Of a stretch of 64,000 nucleotides of DNA, positions 33,030 through 45,139 are shown piece by piece. How positions within the stretch are numbered: position 1 is the stretch's first letter; every line of letters starts with the position of its first letter. Under the pieces are notes generated by a model. The model had not been told where the DNA came from. It did no database searches and worked only from the letters and a program-made list of their open reading frames with translations. The stretch is taken from the NCBI GenBank assembly GCA_028641055.1, contig CM054063.1, positions 47,427,920 through 47,491,919 on the forward strand, written 5' to 3'. The DNA comes from Alopecurus myosuroides. Lineage: Eukaryota > Streptophyta > Magnoliopsida > Poales > Poaceae. Made by a program: the position numbers and the translations under genes.

Positions 33030-36000
33030 TACGATATTGGGGTCAAAGCGCCGGGCATGACCATTCATATCTAGGTGTTGAATATTGCTAAAATATTGGT
33101 ATATCTCTATTGAAATAGGTAGTTGTGTATCTAAAAATGATTTTTACAAAAAATCATGAGCAACATATGAGGTACCTGTAGTTCAAATTTGGCTCGGTTT
33201 CAGCGGAATCGGCAGAAATTTGTCTTTTTCAAAAGAGGTGTATTTAGAGCTATTGAGAGGTATTAAGTTTGTTATTTGTAGATACAATATGACATAATAT
33301 ATTTAGAATTTTACTTTGTACACTTTTGTAACATATTTTTGGTAGGTGCTTCACAAAAAAACCTAGTTTTGACACTCCGGAGATGGAAAATGGTATTTTT
33401 ATTCAACGAAAAATAAAACTTTCTTCGTGAACATTGTTAGTTGCACCAATATGCATATTTGTGTGGAATATGGTCACATTTCAACAAACTATACCATGGA
33501 TGTGGCCAAAACATCCGTCATTTGGACCGAAACCCAAGAATCTTCGTACGAGATAGCTCATTTTTGTGAACATATTTTCCACCAAATTGTCTTATTCTAA
33601 GTTTATTATTTTTGGTGGATACTAGGACATATATAACAACACCACGCGAAGATCTTGCATCGTTTCGAGTTTTTTTGAATTTTCTGGAATTTTCAAAGCC
33701 GGTTTCGAAAAACGGTCAGAACGGGGGACATGACCGTTCGTACCTAGGTGTTGAATCTTGATGAACTCTTAGTACATCTCTATTGAAATAGGTAGTTGTG
33801 TATCTAAAAATGATTTTTGCAAAAAATCATGAGCAACATATGAGGCACCTGTAGTTCAAATTTGGCCCGGTTTCAGCGGAATCGGCAGAAATTTGTCTTT
33901 TTCGAACGAGGTGTATTTTGAGCTATTGAGAGGTATTAAGTTTGTTATTTGTAGATACAATATGACATAATATATTTAGAATTTTACTTTGTACACTTTT
34001 GTAACATATTTTTGGTAGGTGCTTCACAAAAAACCCCAGTTTTGACACTCCGGAGATGGAAAATGGTATTTTTATTCAACGAAAAATAAAACTTTCTTCG
34101 TGAACATTGTTAGTTGCACCAATATGCATATTTGTGTGGAATATGGTCACATTTCAACAAACTATACCATGGATGTGGCCAAAACATCCGTCATTTGGAC
34201 CGAAACCCAAGAATCTTCGTACGAGATAGCTCATTTTTGTGAACACATTTTCCACCAAATTGTCTTATTCTAAGTTTATTATTTTTGGTGGATACTAGGA
34301 CATATATAACAACACCACGCGAAGATCTTGCATCGTTTCGAGTTTTTTTGAATTTTCTGGAATTTTCAAAGCCGGTTTCGAAAAACGGTCAGAACGGGGG
34401 ACATGACCGTTCGTACCTAGGTGTTGAATCTTGATGAACTCTTAGTACATCTCTATTGAAATAGGTAGTTGTGTATCTAAAAATGATTTTTGCAAAAAAT
34501 CATGAGCAACATATGAGGCACCTGTAGTTCAAATTTGGCCCGGTTTCAGCGGAATCGGCAGAAATTTGTCTTTTTCGAAAGAGGTGTATTTTGAGCTATT
34601 GAGAGGTATTAAGTTTGTTATTTGTAGATACAATATGACATAATATATTTAGAATTTTACTTTGTACACTTTTGTAACATATTTTTGGTAGGTGCTTCAC
34701 AAAAAAACCTAGTTTTGACACTCCGGAGATGGAAAATGGTATTTTTATTCAACGAAAAATAAAACTTTCTTCGTGAACATTGTTAGTTGCACCAATATGC
34801 ATATTTGTGTGGAATATGGTCACATTTCAACAAACTATACCATGGATGTGGCCAAAACATCCGTCATTTGGACCGAAACCCAAGAATCTTCGTACGAGAT
34901 AGCTCATTTTTGTGAACACATTTTCCACCAAATTGTCTTATTCTAAGTTTATTATTTTTGGTGGATACTAGGACATATATAACAACACCACGCGAAGATC
35001 TTGCATCGTTTCGAGTTTTTTTGAATTTTCTGGAATTTTCAAAGCCGGTTTCGGAAAACGGTCGGAACGGGGGACATGACCGTTCGTACCTAGGTGTTGA
35101 ATCTTGATGAACTCTTAGTACATCTCTATTGAAATAGGTAGTTGTGTATCTAAAAATGATTTTTGCAAAAAATCATGAGCAACATATGAGGCACCTGTAG
35201 TTCAAATTTGGCCCGGTTTCAGCGGAATCGGCAGAAATTTGTCTTTTTCGAAAGAGGTGTATTTAAAACTATTGAGAGGTATTAAGTTTGTTATTTGTAG
35301 ATACAATATGACATAATATATTTAGAATTTTACTTTGTACACTTTTGTAACATATTTTTGGTAGGTGCTTCACAAAAAACCCCAGTTTTGACACTCCGGA
35401 GATGGAAAATGGTATTTTTATTCAACGAAAAATAAAACTTTCTTCGTGAACATTGTTAGTTGCACCAATATGCATATTTGTGTGGAATATGGTCACATTT
35501 CAACAAACTATACCATGGATGTGGCCAAAACATCCGTCATTTGGACCGAAACCCAAGAATCTTCGTACGAGATAGCTCATTTTTGTGAACACATTTTCCA
35601 CCAAATTGTCTTATTCTAAGTTTATTATTTTTGGTGGATACTAGGACATATATAACAACACCACGCGAAGATCTTGCATCGTTTCGAGTTTTTTTGAATT
35701 TTCTGGAATTTTCAAAGCCGGTTTCGAAAAACGGTCAGAACGGGGGACATGACCTTTCGTACCTAGGTGTTGAATCTTGATGAACTCTTAGTACATCTCT
35801 ATTGAAATAGGTAGTTGTGTATCTAAGAATGATTTTTGCAAAAAATCATGAGCAACATATGAGGCAGCTGTAGTTCAAATTTGGCCCGGTTTCAGCGGAA
35901 TCGGCAGAAATTTGTCTTTTTCGAAAGAGGTGTATTTTGAGCTATTGAGAGGTATTAAGTTTGTTATTTGTAGATACAATATGACATAATATATTTAGAA

Positions 36001-36735
36001 TTTTACTTTGTACACTTTTGTAACATATTTTTGGTAGGTGCTTCACAAAAAACCCCAGTTTTGACACTCCGGAGATGGAAAATGGTATTTTTATTCGACG
36101 AAAAATAAAACTTTCTTCGTGAACATTGTTAGTTGCACCAATATGCATATTTGTGTGGAATATGGTCACATTTCAACAAACTATACCATGGATGTGGCCA
36201 AAACATCCGTCATTTGGCCCGAAACCCAAGAATCTTCGTACGAGATAGCTCATTTTTGTGAACACATTTTCCACCAAATTGTATTATTCTAAGTTTATTA
36301 TTTTTGGTGGATACTAGGACATATATAACAACACCACGCGAAGATCTTGCATCGTTTCGAGTTTTTTTTGAATTTTCTGGAATTTTCAAAGCCGGTTTCG
36401 GAAAACGGTCAGAACGGGGGACATGACCGTTCGTAGCTAGGTGTTGAATATTGATGAACTCTTGGTACATCTCTATTGAAATAGGTAGTTGTGTATCTAA
36501 AAATGATTTTTACAAAAAATCATGAGCAACATATGATGCACCTGTAGTTCAAATTTGACCCGTTTCAGCGGAATCGGCAGAAATTTGTCTTTTTCAAAAG
36601 AGGTGTATTTAAAACTATTGAGAGGTAGAATTTTGTTATCTGATCATTAAATGTGGTATACTAGCTTTATAAATTTATTTGGTACAATTTTTCAACATAT
36701 ATTTGGTAGATGCTTCACAAAAACCCCGTTTTTAG
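33030..36735. repeat. Tandem array, 673-bp period, five units plus a diverged partial unit
   Basis: The landmark GACC(G/A)TTC(G/A)TA-CTAGGTGTTGAAT, with variants, starts at 33059, 33732, 34405, 35078, 35751 and 36425, giving periods of 673, 673, 673, 673 and 674. The inner units are nearly identical. The outer edges (33030-33330 and 36430-36735) carry most of the differences. This is the pattern left by unequal crossing over or replication slippage. The unit has no open frame of note and is AT-rich with TTCGTACGAGATAGCTC and CCTATTTC-type phrases. Confidence 0.95.
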
Positions 36736-37110
36736 CTAGATGCACGCTTATGCTAAATATGGGTACATTTGAAGTAAGTATGAAATGGATATGTTCATAA
36801 CATTTGTTATTTGGACAAAAAATATATACCTGTTTTTGCACTCTGAAAACAAAATAATTTTAAAATATTGTGAAATACATTAATAAAACATATGACTTAT
36901 GTTTTTTACAACTCAAAAACAGTACCCAATTGTTAAATTAAGACAGTATGTGACATGCACCATGGGGTCAGGAAGTCACAGGTCCCGCTTCCAGCCACTC
37001 TAACGTAAAAGCCATGAAGTGAGAAAAATTATGCGGGTGCGCGAAATTTCAGCGCGGAGTGCGGGTGTGCGAAATTTCAGCGCGGGGTGCGAAATCTCCT
37101 ACCCTGGTCG
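36736..37110. other. CACTA internal DNA after the array
   Basis: Up to about 36830 this still resembles a very diverged repeat unit. Beyond that it is AT-rich with no recognised feature until a GC-rich leader-like stretch begins near 37040. There GTGCG(G/C)GTG(T/C)GCGAAATTTCAGCGCGG is repeated in tandem (about 37034-37090). Confidence 0.5.
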
Positions 37111-37766
37111 AACCAAACCCTAAATACCCAGACCCTTCCCTATCTCCCGGTCTAAGCCGCCGCCCCGCGCGTTCACTCCCTCTCTCTTCGAGATCCACAC
37201 GCCAGACCGCCGATGGCGCCTCCTCGCTCTTCCCTTGCGCCGACCTCCCTCCCTCCCTCCTTCTTCCCTTGCGCTCCCGTCGAATTCCAGCCGAAGCCGC
37301 TTCGAACCAGATCACCACCAACACCTCCTTATCTGCTTACTCCAGCGAGAAGCGACGGCACATGCCTCATCTTCATCAAGATCTTCGTCAGGTTTGGAGC
37401 CCCATCTTCATCAAGATCTTCCTCCCCATCGCTTTAACCTTAGGGCCACCAAGATCTGAAGTCCACCACATCTGGGAGAATTCTATTCCCCATTGTTTCA
37501 GGTTCTCCTGCAGCTAGGGCAGACAAGCGTCGTTGCCGGTATCGTCCTGGCTTCCCCGGATCTCCTTCGCCGCCTGCCACCACGACGGCGAGATGCTCCG
37601 CGCCGCCACCCTGCACCGCGGCCTGGTACGTGCCCCCACCACCAATATGCTACTAGTTCTTCCCCCTCTATTCGTTTTTCCCCAAATTACTAATGGTGTC
37701 GTCTCCAACAACTGATGAATGAATGTCTGCTGTTCTCGTAGTCCTCCACGGTTGATCTCGTCACTG
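37111..37766 (+). pseudogene. Captured gene 5' region with exon-like segments
   Basis: A C-rich leader (37110-37210) leads to ATG at 37213 with a 74-codon, Pro/Ser-rich frame. Near 37380-37430 the phrase TCATCAAGATCTTC is repeated. A short segment at 37742-37766 is bounded by CTCGTAG and GTGAGTAC, good acceptor and donor sites. Another possible donor is CTG|GTACGT near 37625. The composition (CG-rich leader, splice-like sites) is unlike the AT-rich transposon around it and looks like captured host gene DNA. I do not recognise the gene. Confidence 0.45.
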
Positions 37767-39740
37767 GTGAGTACTGCTTTGGGCGGGGATGATATGTGAC
37801 AATTTTAGTTCGAAATCTGACCCAAATGTTGACGAGCACATAGCATTAGAGCCTTCGAAATTAGCACATGTTGTTTGTTCAACATGGGACTTCTGAAACT
37901 TTAGTTTGAATCCTGATCCAAATGGGAAAGCCACCCAAATCTTATATGGAACAACTGTTTGGTCTGCTCTAAACCGGGCAGGCTGCTAGAATGGCAATTC
38001 CTACCATGAAATGGTTTGGCCTAATTATTTGGTTACAAGAGTACAAGTTCCTCACTTAACAGCGATTTTCTGAAAAGCTTTTCTATGTATTTGTGGATCA
38101 TAAATCTGTTTGGAACCTCAACCACTCCAGTGCTTAAGCTCCTGGGATTTTCTTTTGCTCACTGTTGATAAATGTTGATTGTCGAACATTGAATGTGGTA
38201 GGTGGCCTCCAGAATAAAATTTACATGCTGTCCATTTCTTAACAAATCTTATAGTGGTGATGAAAACTGCTAGTTGAGTTGGCATGGAGTAATCATTTTC
38301 TGCACCAGAAAGAGCGTCTGTAGTTTACATTAGTATTTATTCATCTTCAACCTTTGTTGTTTCTTGCGTGTTCCTTTTTAATTGGTAGCATCTTATTTGT
38401 TATGTAGCATGCCACTAGAATAGTTACCAGCGAAATGATGATGGTGTTCCTTAATTGTTCAATAGTGGTGTGATCTGATTCTGCTGGAGGTGTCCCAGAA
38501 TTCACCTCTTACCTGGATAGAGTATAATCTTTTCTCTGAGAACATGTAACTTGTTTAATTGCACATCGTTTTTCATGTTGAAGATCTATACAGTGTGCAT
38601 GTATTTCTTTTGTATTACTATGACTGGAAATGGTGAATGGGAATATTACATTGACTGTGTTTAATGTGCTCAGGCATCGTGGCAGATGAGATTACACTTT
38701 GTGCCTGTTATTAATAACTGTATGCTACAAGTTGACTGCAATAGTTCCTTGCTTGCCTGGCTGTAAACAGTTCTCGCCTGTTAAACTTCTTATACAGTGT
38801 CAAGGCATAGAATAATTTGCAATAGTGTGTTATTGTTTTTACACGAGAGTGTCGCTTGTAACATTTAATTGAACTGATTAATCGGTTCTTTGATGCCTTC
38901 ACTTGGTTCGTAACACCAAAAACTACTGAATAGTGCTTCTTGTGGCTGTGCATTATTAAAAAGCAAAAAACAGTGAGAAGCATCTATTATTGTTAACTGG
39001 TATCTTCAATAGCTCTTGTATAACTATCACATGCTCTTGTATAACTATCCACCCATCATACATTTGCTGGAATTAAGATGCTTAATACCTTCTCATGAAG
39101 GGATTTACAAACTGTTCTCTTATTATATCTCTTATTTTTCAGATTTATCTCAGGTTGAAATTGAGTGAAGGAGCGGAATGAATAATGTCTACATTACCTC
39201 ATGACTTGCAATCTGTGAATATGGGCTTCTATTTTATTCTCAACTTCTAGTGTAACAGGATCTGATTCAGTAATTATCTATCTTTGTAATATTTGTTTAT
39301 AACTAAAACATTTGTTTACTTGGCCGGAACGTCGCGTTAAGCATCAACTTAACTACATGCTTATTTTTGTGTTTAGCTCATCAAATTCCGGCAGCAACAT
39401 GGCCTTGCCCGGGCTCTTCTAGTGACCCGGCTCCGCCACTGGTTGTACTGTACGTTACTTCATGTGTACTAGCTGATGTTTAGTTCGGCAGAGCTGCGTT
39501 AGTGGGTTTAGTTGGACAGAGCGGCGTCCACTTAATATGAAGAAAATAAGTGGGCAGCAATCTTTGAACAGCATCTTTCAGAAACCTGGTTTGTGTGGGG
39601 AATCGGGGTCATGTGCATGCTTTTAGCTAACCTGACTTCCTGTTCATACCTTTTTTGAAATGTTTCCTGCTTCTATCTTTTTGCAATATCCATATTATTT
39701 TCTATATTCCCTTTTAGCTGTCATTCTAATTGAAACTGCT
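37767..39740 (+). other. Intron-like DNA in the CACTA cargo
   Basis: T-rich, without coding frames, resembling plant intron sequence. No repeat boundaries were noticed. Confidence 0.45.
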
Positions 39741-39750
39741 GTTTCCACAG

Positions 39751-39808
39751 ATTGACAATTTAAGTAACTTGTCGGATGTCGATGATCTTGCAAGCACCTT
39801 TGCTAAGG
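39751..39808 (+). pseudogene. Exon-like segment IDNLSNLSDVDDLASTFAK
   Basis: The segment is bounded by TTTCCACAG and GTTTGCTAC, acceptable acceptor and donor sites. It encodes IDNLSNLSDVDDLASTFAK in one frame, an amphipathic, acidic composition. I do not recognise the source protein. It lies about 690 bp upstream of the H3 exon in the same direction. Whether both come from one host locus or from two is unknown. Confidence 0.4.
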
Positions 39809-40470
39809 TTTGCTACTCTAACCCTTTGCTAACGTTGGATTGTAATTGTGCCTTTACCTTAGTCTCTGTTTCACATATTACTTTTACATGGTTCCATATT
39901 TCCGTAATAGCTCTGAAAATCTTATGTTGGAGAAAGGAGAATACTTCTGGGCCGATTATTGTTTGTTTCCTAATATGCTCATATCGTGGATAAACTAGAG
40001 GCATATGCAGTTAGCTTTAAGAAACAGTTGATCAACTATTGAACCTGGTAATTAGAAAGTAGATCTCTCACTTTATTGGCTATCTATTCTCTTGCTTTCC
40101 ATTTGCGAAATTTGGTGGATAAAATTGTTTGTGCTTCACGTCAGTATGTCTTAGCATTTCAATACTTAATGGAAGCTCTGCAATTCTTAGTTCATCTGAA
40201 TCAGCAAGCGTTGTTAAAGTAGACTGGTACTTTCTTTCGAAGTAGGAAATTCTATCTCGCTGTAGGTTATGATCCTAGTTATTAGGTACTGCGTGCTTCA
40301 TCTAAAGTTGCATGTGGAATTGTTGTTGTTGTTGTTGGAACTTTGCATGGTTACTGAATGGGCTCATTAGTATGAACACACATTTTACTTTGACCATTTA
40401 TGTATGGTTGTTAGACTGCTATATTTGATATGGTCTGGCAATACAGGGAGCTGATCTCTTTCTGTGTCTT
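39809..40470 (+). other. Intron-like spacer between exon-like segments in the CACTA cargo
   Basis: T-rich, non-coding. A short (GTT)n run lies at about 40318-40336. It ends in a good acceptor, TGTGTCTTCAG, at 40463-40473, just before the H3 exon. Confidence 0.5.
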
Positions 40471-40477
40471 CAGGTAA

Positions 40478-40829
<352 letters not shown>

Positions 40830-41389
40830 GATGGATGCGCATCTGAGGGTCTTGTTTCTATTGGCTGGAAGAGATTTTTGAATCTGTGTTCTTTTTGTTT
40901 GATTGATGAATACAGTAGGCGCCATTTCCTAGCATTTTTTTTCTCGACAGAATGTTGGTGCGATGTAAGATGGCCGTGTGTGGCTGGTCCATGTCTTTGT
41001 GAAACAAACTCCTGTTCCTACTGAATTAATGTTATTTGTTGTGTGGGTGGTGCATGTCTTTGTTTCTGTTTTCTTGCCTGTGATATTTTCATAAGTTGAA
41101 TAGTAAATCTATTCAAATATTAATTTAAATGGATGAATAGTGGACTGGACCAAATAATACATGGGCTCTAATAAGGCTATGGCCCAAATTTGATTAATAG
41201 AAATTCCATTTTAAAATAAAACGAAATAGGCCACAAAAGTCAAGGCCCAAGATAAAAATGGACCAGAAACGGCCAAGGCCCAAGATAAAAATGGACCAGA
41301 AAAGGCCAAATGTTAGAACAGAAAAATGACAGAATAATTGGGCTAGGCCCATGAAGATCACAGAAATGGATCGGGCTGTATTTGATCCA
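40830..41389 (+). other. H3-like 3' UTR and CACTA internal DNA
   Basis: The first 200 bases have the character of a plant 3' UTR. At 41242-41307 a 33-bp unit, AAGGCCCAAGATAAAAATGG with flank, is repeated twice. Several GGCCCA/TGGGCC phrases follow. Confidence 0.5.
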
Positions 41390-41672
41390 CGACGTTTTCA
41401 AATCGTCATGATTTTGCCACGTAGGACTAGCCACGTCAGAGCTGATGTGTCCTGCTCGGACTACTCACGACGATTTTGGATCGTCATAGATTCATGACGT
41501 TCCTATATCGTCGTGGATATCCATGACGTTTCCAAAAAAACGTCGTTGTGGTTAATTACTGACGCTCGGTTTTCAACGATTTGTTTTTCGTCATAAGATC
41601 GTCATGGATGAAATATGATGACGATTTGGTGACGAAAATAGAGCGTCATGTATCAACATATTTCTTGTAGTG
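41390..41672 (-). repeat. Right subterminal region and terminal inverted repeat of the CACTA element
   Basis: The terminal repeat is 41640-41672 (minus strand CACTACAAGAAATATG and on to CATGACGCTCT). Inside it lie clustered CGACGATTT, ATCGTCAT and ATGACGTT motifs, mirroring the left side. Confidence 0.93.
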
Positions 41673-41675
41673 TAA

Positions 41676-42674
41676 GAACACCAACGGAGTTGAAGGAGTT
41701 GTAGTCGGATCTTGTTCGGATGCTAGTGGAGAGGTTCTTCTCGAATGGAGTTATGGCCTTGACAAACTTCCTCTTGATCCACTCATCGGAGATTTCCTCT
41801 TTTCCAAAGTCTCTTAATTGATTGCGAAGGGTGACAACTCTTCTATATAGCTCCTCGGGACTTTATCCCAAGCTTTGGAACAAGGTGTCAAGTTCTAGGA
41901 CTTGTCAAGAGCAACATCATACTTGGATGATTGGATGCTAGAATTTCCTTGGAACAAGGTGTCAAGTTTATCCCAAGCCTCCTTGGCGGTCTTGATACTG
42001 CGGATGTGTTCAAGATGTTCTATTGGGAGAGTCTTTTGGATAGTGACAAGAGCGGTCTTGTTGATTTTAAACTCCACATCTTCTCTTGGAGTCAAGTTGC
42101 TTGGATCATGTGGGTGGAATCCATGGAGAATGCTTCTCCACAAAGCGGTACAAGATCCTGAAATATGAGACTCCATATCAAACTTCCAAGATGAAAATTC
42201 ATTAGTGTTAAGCATGAGAGGAACTCCAACATTAACCATGTGTGGCATTATGGAAATGGGATGGATAGAATCATAATTGGGAGGTGGTGGAACTTTAGAG
42301 TGAGACCCCGAACCGTTAGCCGATTGAGACTTGGAGCCTTCGGAGCTCCCACCGCTCTTAGCCTTTTTATCGGCTTTTGCTTTGGCTTTCGCCTTAGCTA
42401 AAGAAATGTTAGCTTCCATTTCGGCGATGTCCGGAATGGACTCTTCATCCGGGCTAACATCATTTGCGGTGAGAGGTGGTTCCTCGGACTCCTTGGTTTT
42501 CCCCATCAAGGCCTCCATCATTTTCTTTATGCTAGAAACCTCCGAACTAACACTAGAGCTAACCTTGGACAATTCGGTTTGGATGGTTCCAACTGTTTCT
42601 TGTAGGTTAGATATAGTGTCGGCCATTTTGGCGATTTCCGCACTAGAACTATCGGGGGCATTTTCATTGACCAT
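41676..42674 (-). pseudogene. Copia-E gag N-terminal part
   Basis: The minus-strand frame starts at 42674 (MVNENAPDSSSAEIAKMADT), shortly after the primer site. It has a coiled-coil head (LQETVGTIQTELSKVSSSV), a Lys/Ala-rich stretch, then the gag domain with NTNEFSSWKFDMESHI and ALWRSILHGFHPHD and TAKEAWDKLDTLFQGNSS. An internal duplication of CTTGACACCTTGTTCCAA (copies near 41877 and 41953) and a stop at 41895 break the frame. Beyond the break gag continues (LRDFGKEEISDEWIKRKFVKA, SIRTRSDYNSF) until the CACTA insertion. The protein would form the particle shell. Confidence 0.85.
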
Positions 42675-42712
42675 TGTACTCTTGGGCGGTTAAGCCCTTA
42701 GCAAGAGCCGAG

Positions 42713-42726
42713 GCTCTGTATACCAA
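42713..42726 (-). other. Primer binding site of Copia-E
   Basis: The minus strand reads TTGGTATACAGAGC next to the 5' LTR end. It resembles the initiator-Met tRNA primer site TGGTATCAGAGC with a small change. Confidence 0.75.
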
Positions 42727-42727
42727 T

Positions 42728-44223
42728 TGAAAGTGCACTATTGTCAACTAGAGGGGGGGTGAATAGGTTGACTACCAATTTTTCTTTTCTTTTCCTTTTA
42801 GTGGGGCTAAGCAAGATAAGATAAGGTTCTCTAGATGTGCATCTAGGTGATAAACCTATGTGGATAAGATAACATACGCAACGGAAGTAAAACGAAAGGT
42901 CGCAAGATAAACCACAAGTGTAAACAAGGAGACAAGGATATGATTCCCGTAGTTCCTTCTCAATGAGAAGTACGTCTACGTTGGAGAGGTGGGGAGCCAC
43001 CTAGGCACTCCTCAATAGAACGGTTGTGCACACCTTGTTCTCCTTGAGCTTCTCCGGTGAGAAAGATTCTCGTTTCCACTATAAGGTCGACTTGAAGGCG
43101 TTGACCAAACCTTTACACGAGCTCGAGGTCACTCCACAAGATGGATGAAGGCTCTCAAGCAATCCGAAGCTTCTTGCAACAAGGTGGAAACTACAAGCAC
43201 AAGATCTACTAAGGTTTCTAGGCCTCAAGTAGGATTCTATATCTACTAGGTTGTGGTGGATGGATTCGAAATTCCTTTGGTGGAAGTGTGGAGCTAGGTC
43301 TCCTCTAGCTCTCCACAAAGTATGGGAGTGAGTGGGTGGATGGAGAGGGAGATCTAGGTGGGTGAAGCTTTCATTAATGGCTAGGAGAGAGAGTGGGAAA
43401 AAGCTTGACATTTATGAGGTAGGGGAAGAGGTATTTATAGCCCTTCCCACAAGTGGCCGTTTGAGCAGTTCCAGCAGCATCGGAGGCTCCGGTGGTATTC
43501 GTATGCGCGCAGCCGCGCAACCCAGATTCCTTTTGCGTTGTGGTCAGAGGGGCGGAGGGTCCGGTGGCTTTGGCGGAGGCTCCGCCCACCGGAGCTGCAC
43601 CGGAGGTTCCGGTGGGGACTCCGCTCTTATCCAACAGAGCCTCGTTTTAGCGGAGCCGCCACCGGAGGCCAACCCCGCAGCGCGCCAGCTGAGAGGGCGG
43701 AGCCTCCGGTGGTTTCACCGGAACCTCCTCCCACCGGAAGCGCACCGGAGGTTCCGCTGGAAGATCCGCCTTTATCCAACAGAGCACCATTTTGCGGATC
43801 CTCCACCGGAGGCGCCACCGGAGGCCAACCCCCCAGTGAGCCAGTGGAGAGGGCGGAGGCTCCGGTGGGTTCACCGGAGGCTCCGCCCACCGTAGGTCCA
43901 CCGGAGGCTCCGCTCTGGCCTCCGCTCGTATGCACCAGAGCGTAGTTTGGGCGGACCCCACACCGGACCCGCACCGGAGGCCCGCGCCTAGGCAGTGCAG
44001 GAAAAGGGCTGGGGCGGAGGTTCCGGTGGTTTCACCGGAGCCTCCGCTTCATGCAAAAACCACTACCTAGCTTTGTCATTTTGAGCCCTTTTCAAACCCA
44101 ATAAAATTGTAACCCCTACAGGATGTATCTTTGATGAACCTGGGCATTTTCATGTATAAAAAGTAAACGTTAGATCAATAGGTATGTTGTCATTTAATTA
44201 TCAAAACGGAAGATGATCTTTCA
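42728..44223 (-). repeat. 5' LTR of Copia-E
   Basis: The minus strand starts TGAAAGATCATCTTCCG at 44223 and ends GTGCACTTTCA at 42728, 1496 bp. It is collinear with 11829-13319, with scattered substitutions and small indels. The GC-rich hairpin block is at about 43470-44060. Confidence 0.92.
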
Positions 44224-44228
44224 ACAGG

Positions 44229-45108
44229 GGGGCACACGATAGGGTGGCGCGGGTCCCCCTGGCCGTGCCACCTATATGTGTGGGGCCCTGGAGCTCCATC
44301 GCCTTTGCCCTTTCGCTTATTTAATCCCCCCGGATGGAAAATCCTAAGCACCTGATCAAAAATCCCCGAAAAGTTCCGCAGCCGCCGTCACCGTCAACCC
44401 TAGATCACAGGGGTTCTGAAGCTGTTTCCGGCACCTTGCCGGAGATGAGATCATCACCGGAGGCCTCTCCATCACCATGCCTGCCTCTGGAGTGATGCGT
44501 GAGTAGTTCACACTTGGACTAGGAGTTCGTACCTGTAGCTAGATGGTTGGCTTCTCCTCATATGCCTCCATGTTTAAATCTTGTGAGCTGCCTATCATGA
44601 TCGAGATTAATCTTATGTAATTCTCTATGTTGTGCTTGCTGGGATCCAATGAATATTGAACTTATGCCAAGTTGATTATAGTATTTATTTGCATATGCTA
44701 TTTGTGATCTTGCATGCTTTCCGTTGCTAGTGGTTGCTATGGACAAGTAGTTGCTAGTGACTCCAAGAGGGAGTATTTATGCTCGATAGTGGGTTCATGC
44801 CTCCTCACCACCTTGCTCGAGTGACAGAAGCGTGAAGGGGGGGATGTGTTGTTGCCATTAGGGAGAAAACAAAGGTGAGAGTGCACGCGTGCATAATCAT
44901 TGCTTACATTACACACTTTGTTTAATGCAGTTATTTGTTGCTTGCATCTTAATACCTAAGGGGGTGCGGATGATAACCTAAGGGTGGATTATTTAGTCAT
45001 AGATGCAGATGGATTTCGGTCTATGTATATGGTTGTAATGCCCGCACTAAATATCATAGTAGTCTTCATGTCATATATGTGCACTATGGTGCAACCTTTA
45101 TTTGTCAA
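44229..45108 (+). repeat. Middle segment of solo LTR-D
   Basis: It is collinear, in inverse direction, with 10510-11370 of the Gypsy-C LTR. Shared landmarks are CCCTTTCGC(T/C)TATTTA upstream of the start region, GCCATTAGGGAGAAAACAA and GTGCACTA(T/C)GGTGCA. The TATA-like TTATTTAA lies near 44320. It stops at TTTGTCAA, where the Helitron entered. Confidence 0.85.
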
Positions 45109-45139
45109 CTAGCACAGTGGCCCTCGCAAATGCGAGGGC
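45109..45139 (-). terminator. Helitron 3' hairpin and CTAG end
   Basis: The stem GCCCTCGCA (45120-45128) pairs with TGCGAGGGC (45131-45139), loop 2 nt, followed on the minus strand by CACTGTGCTAG. In rolling-circle transposition this hairpin is thought to mark the end of strand transfer. Confidence 0.92.

Noticed and set aside
33030..36735. CRISPR-like or centromeric satellite array
   Set aside because: Units of 673 bp are contiguous, with no spacers, and lie within the ends of a CACTA element; only five copies are present.
43332..43895. 187-codon plus-strand open frame
   Set aside because: Same LTR block as the 3' copy; no domain, and overlapping frames are open in several phases on both strands.
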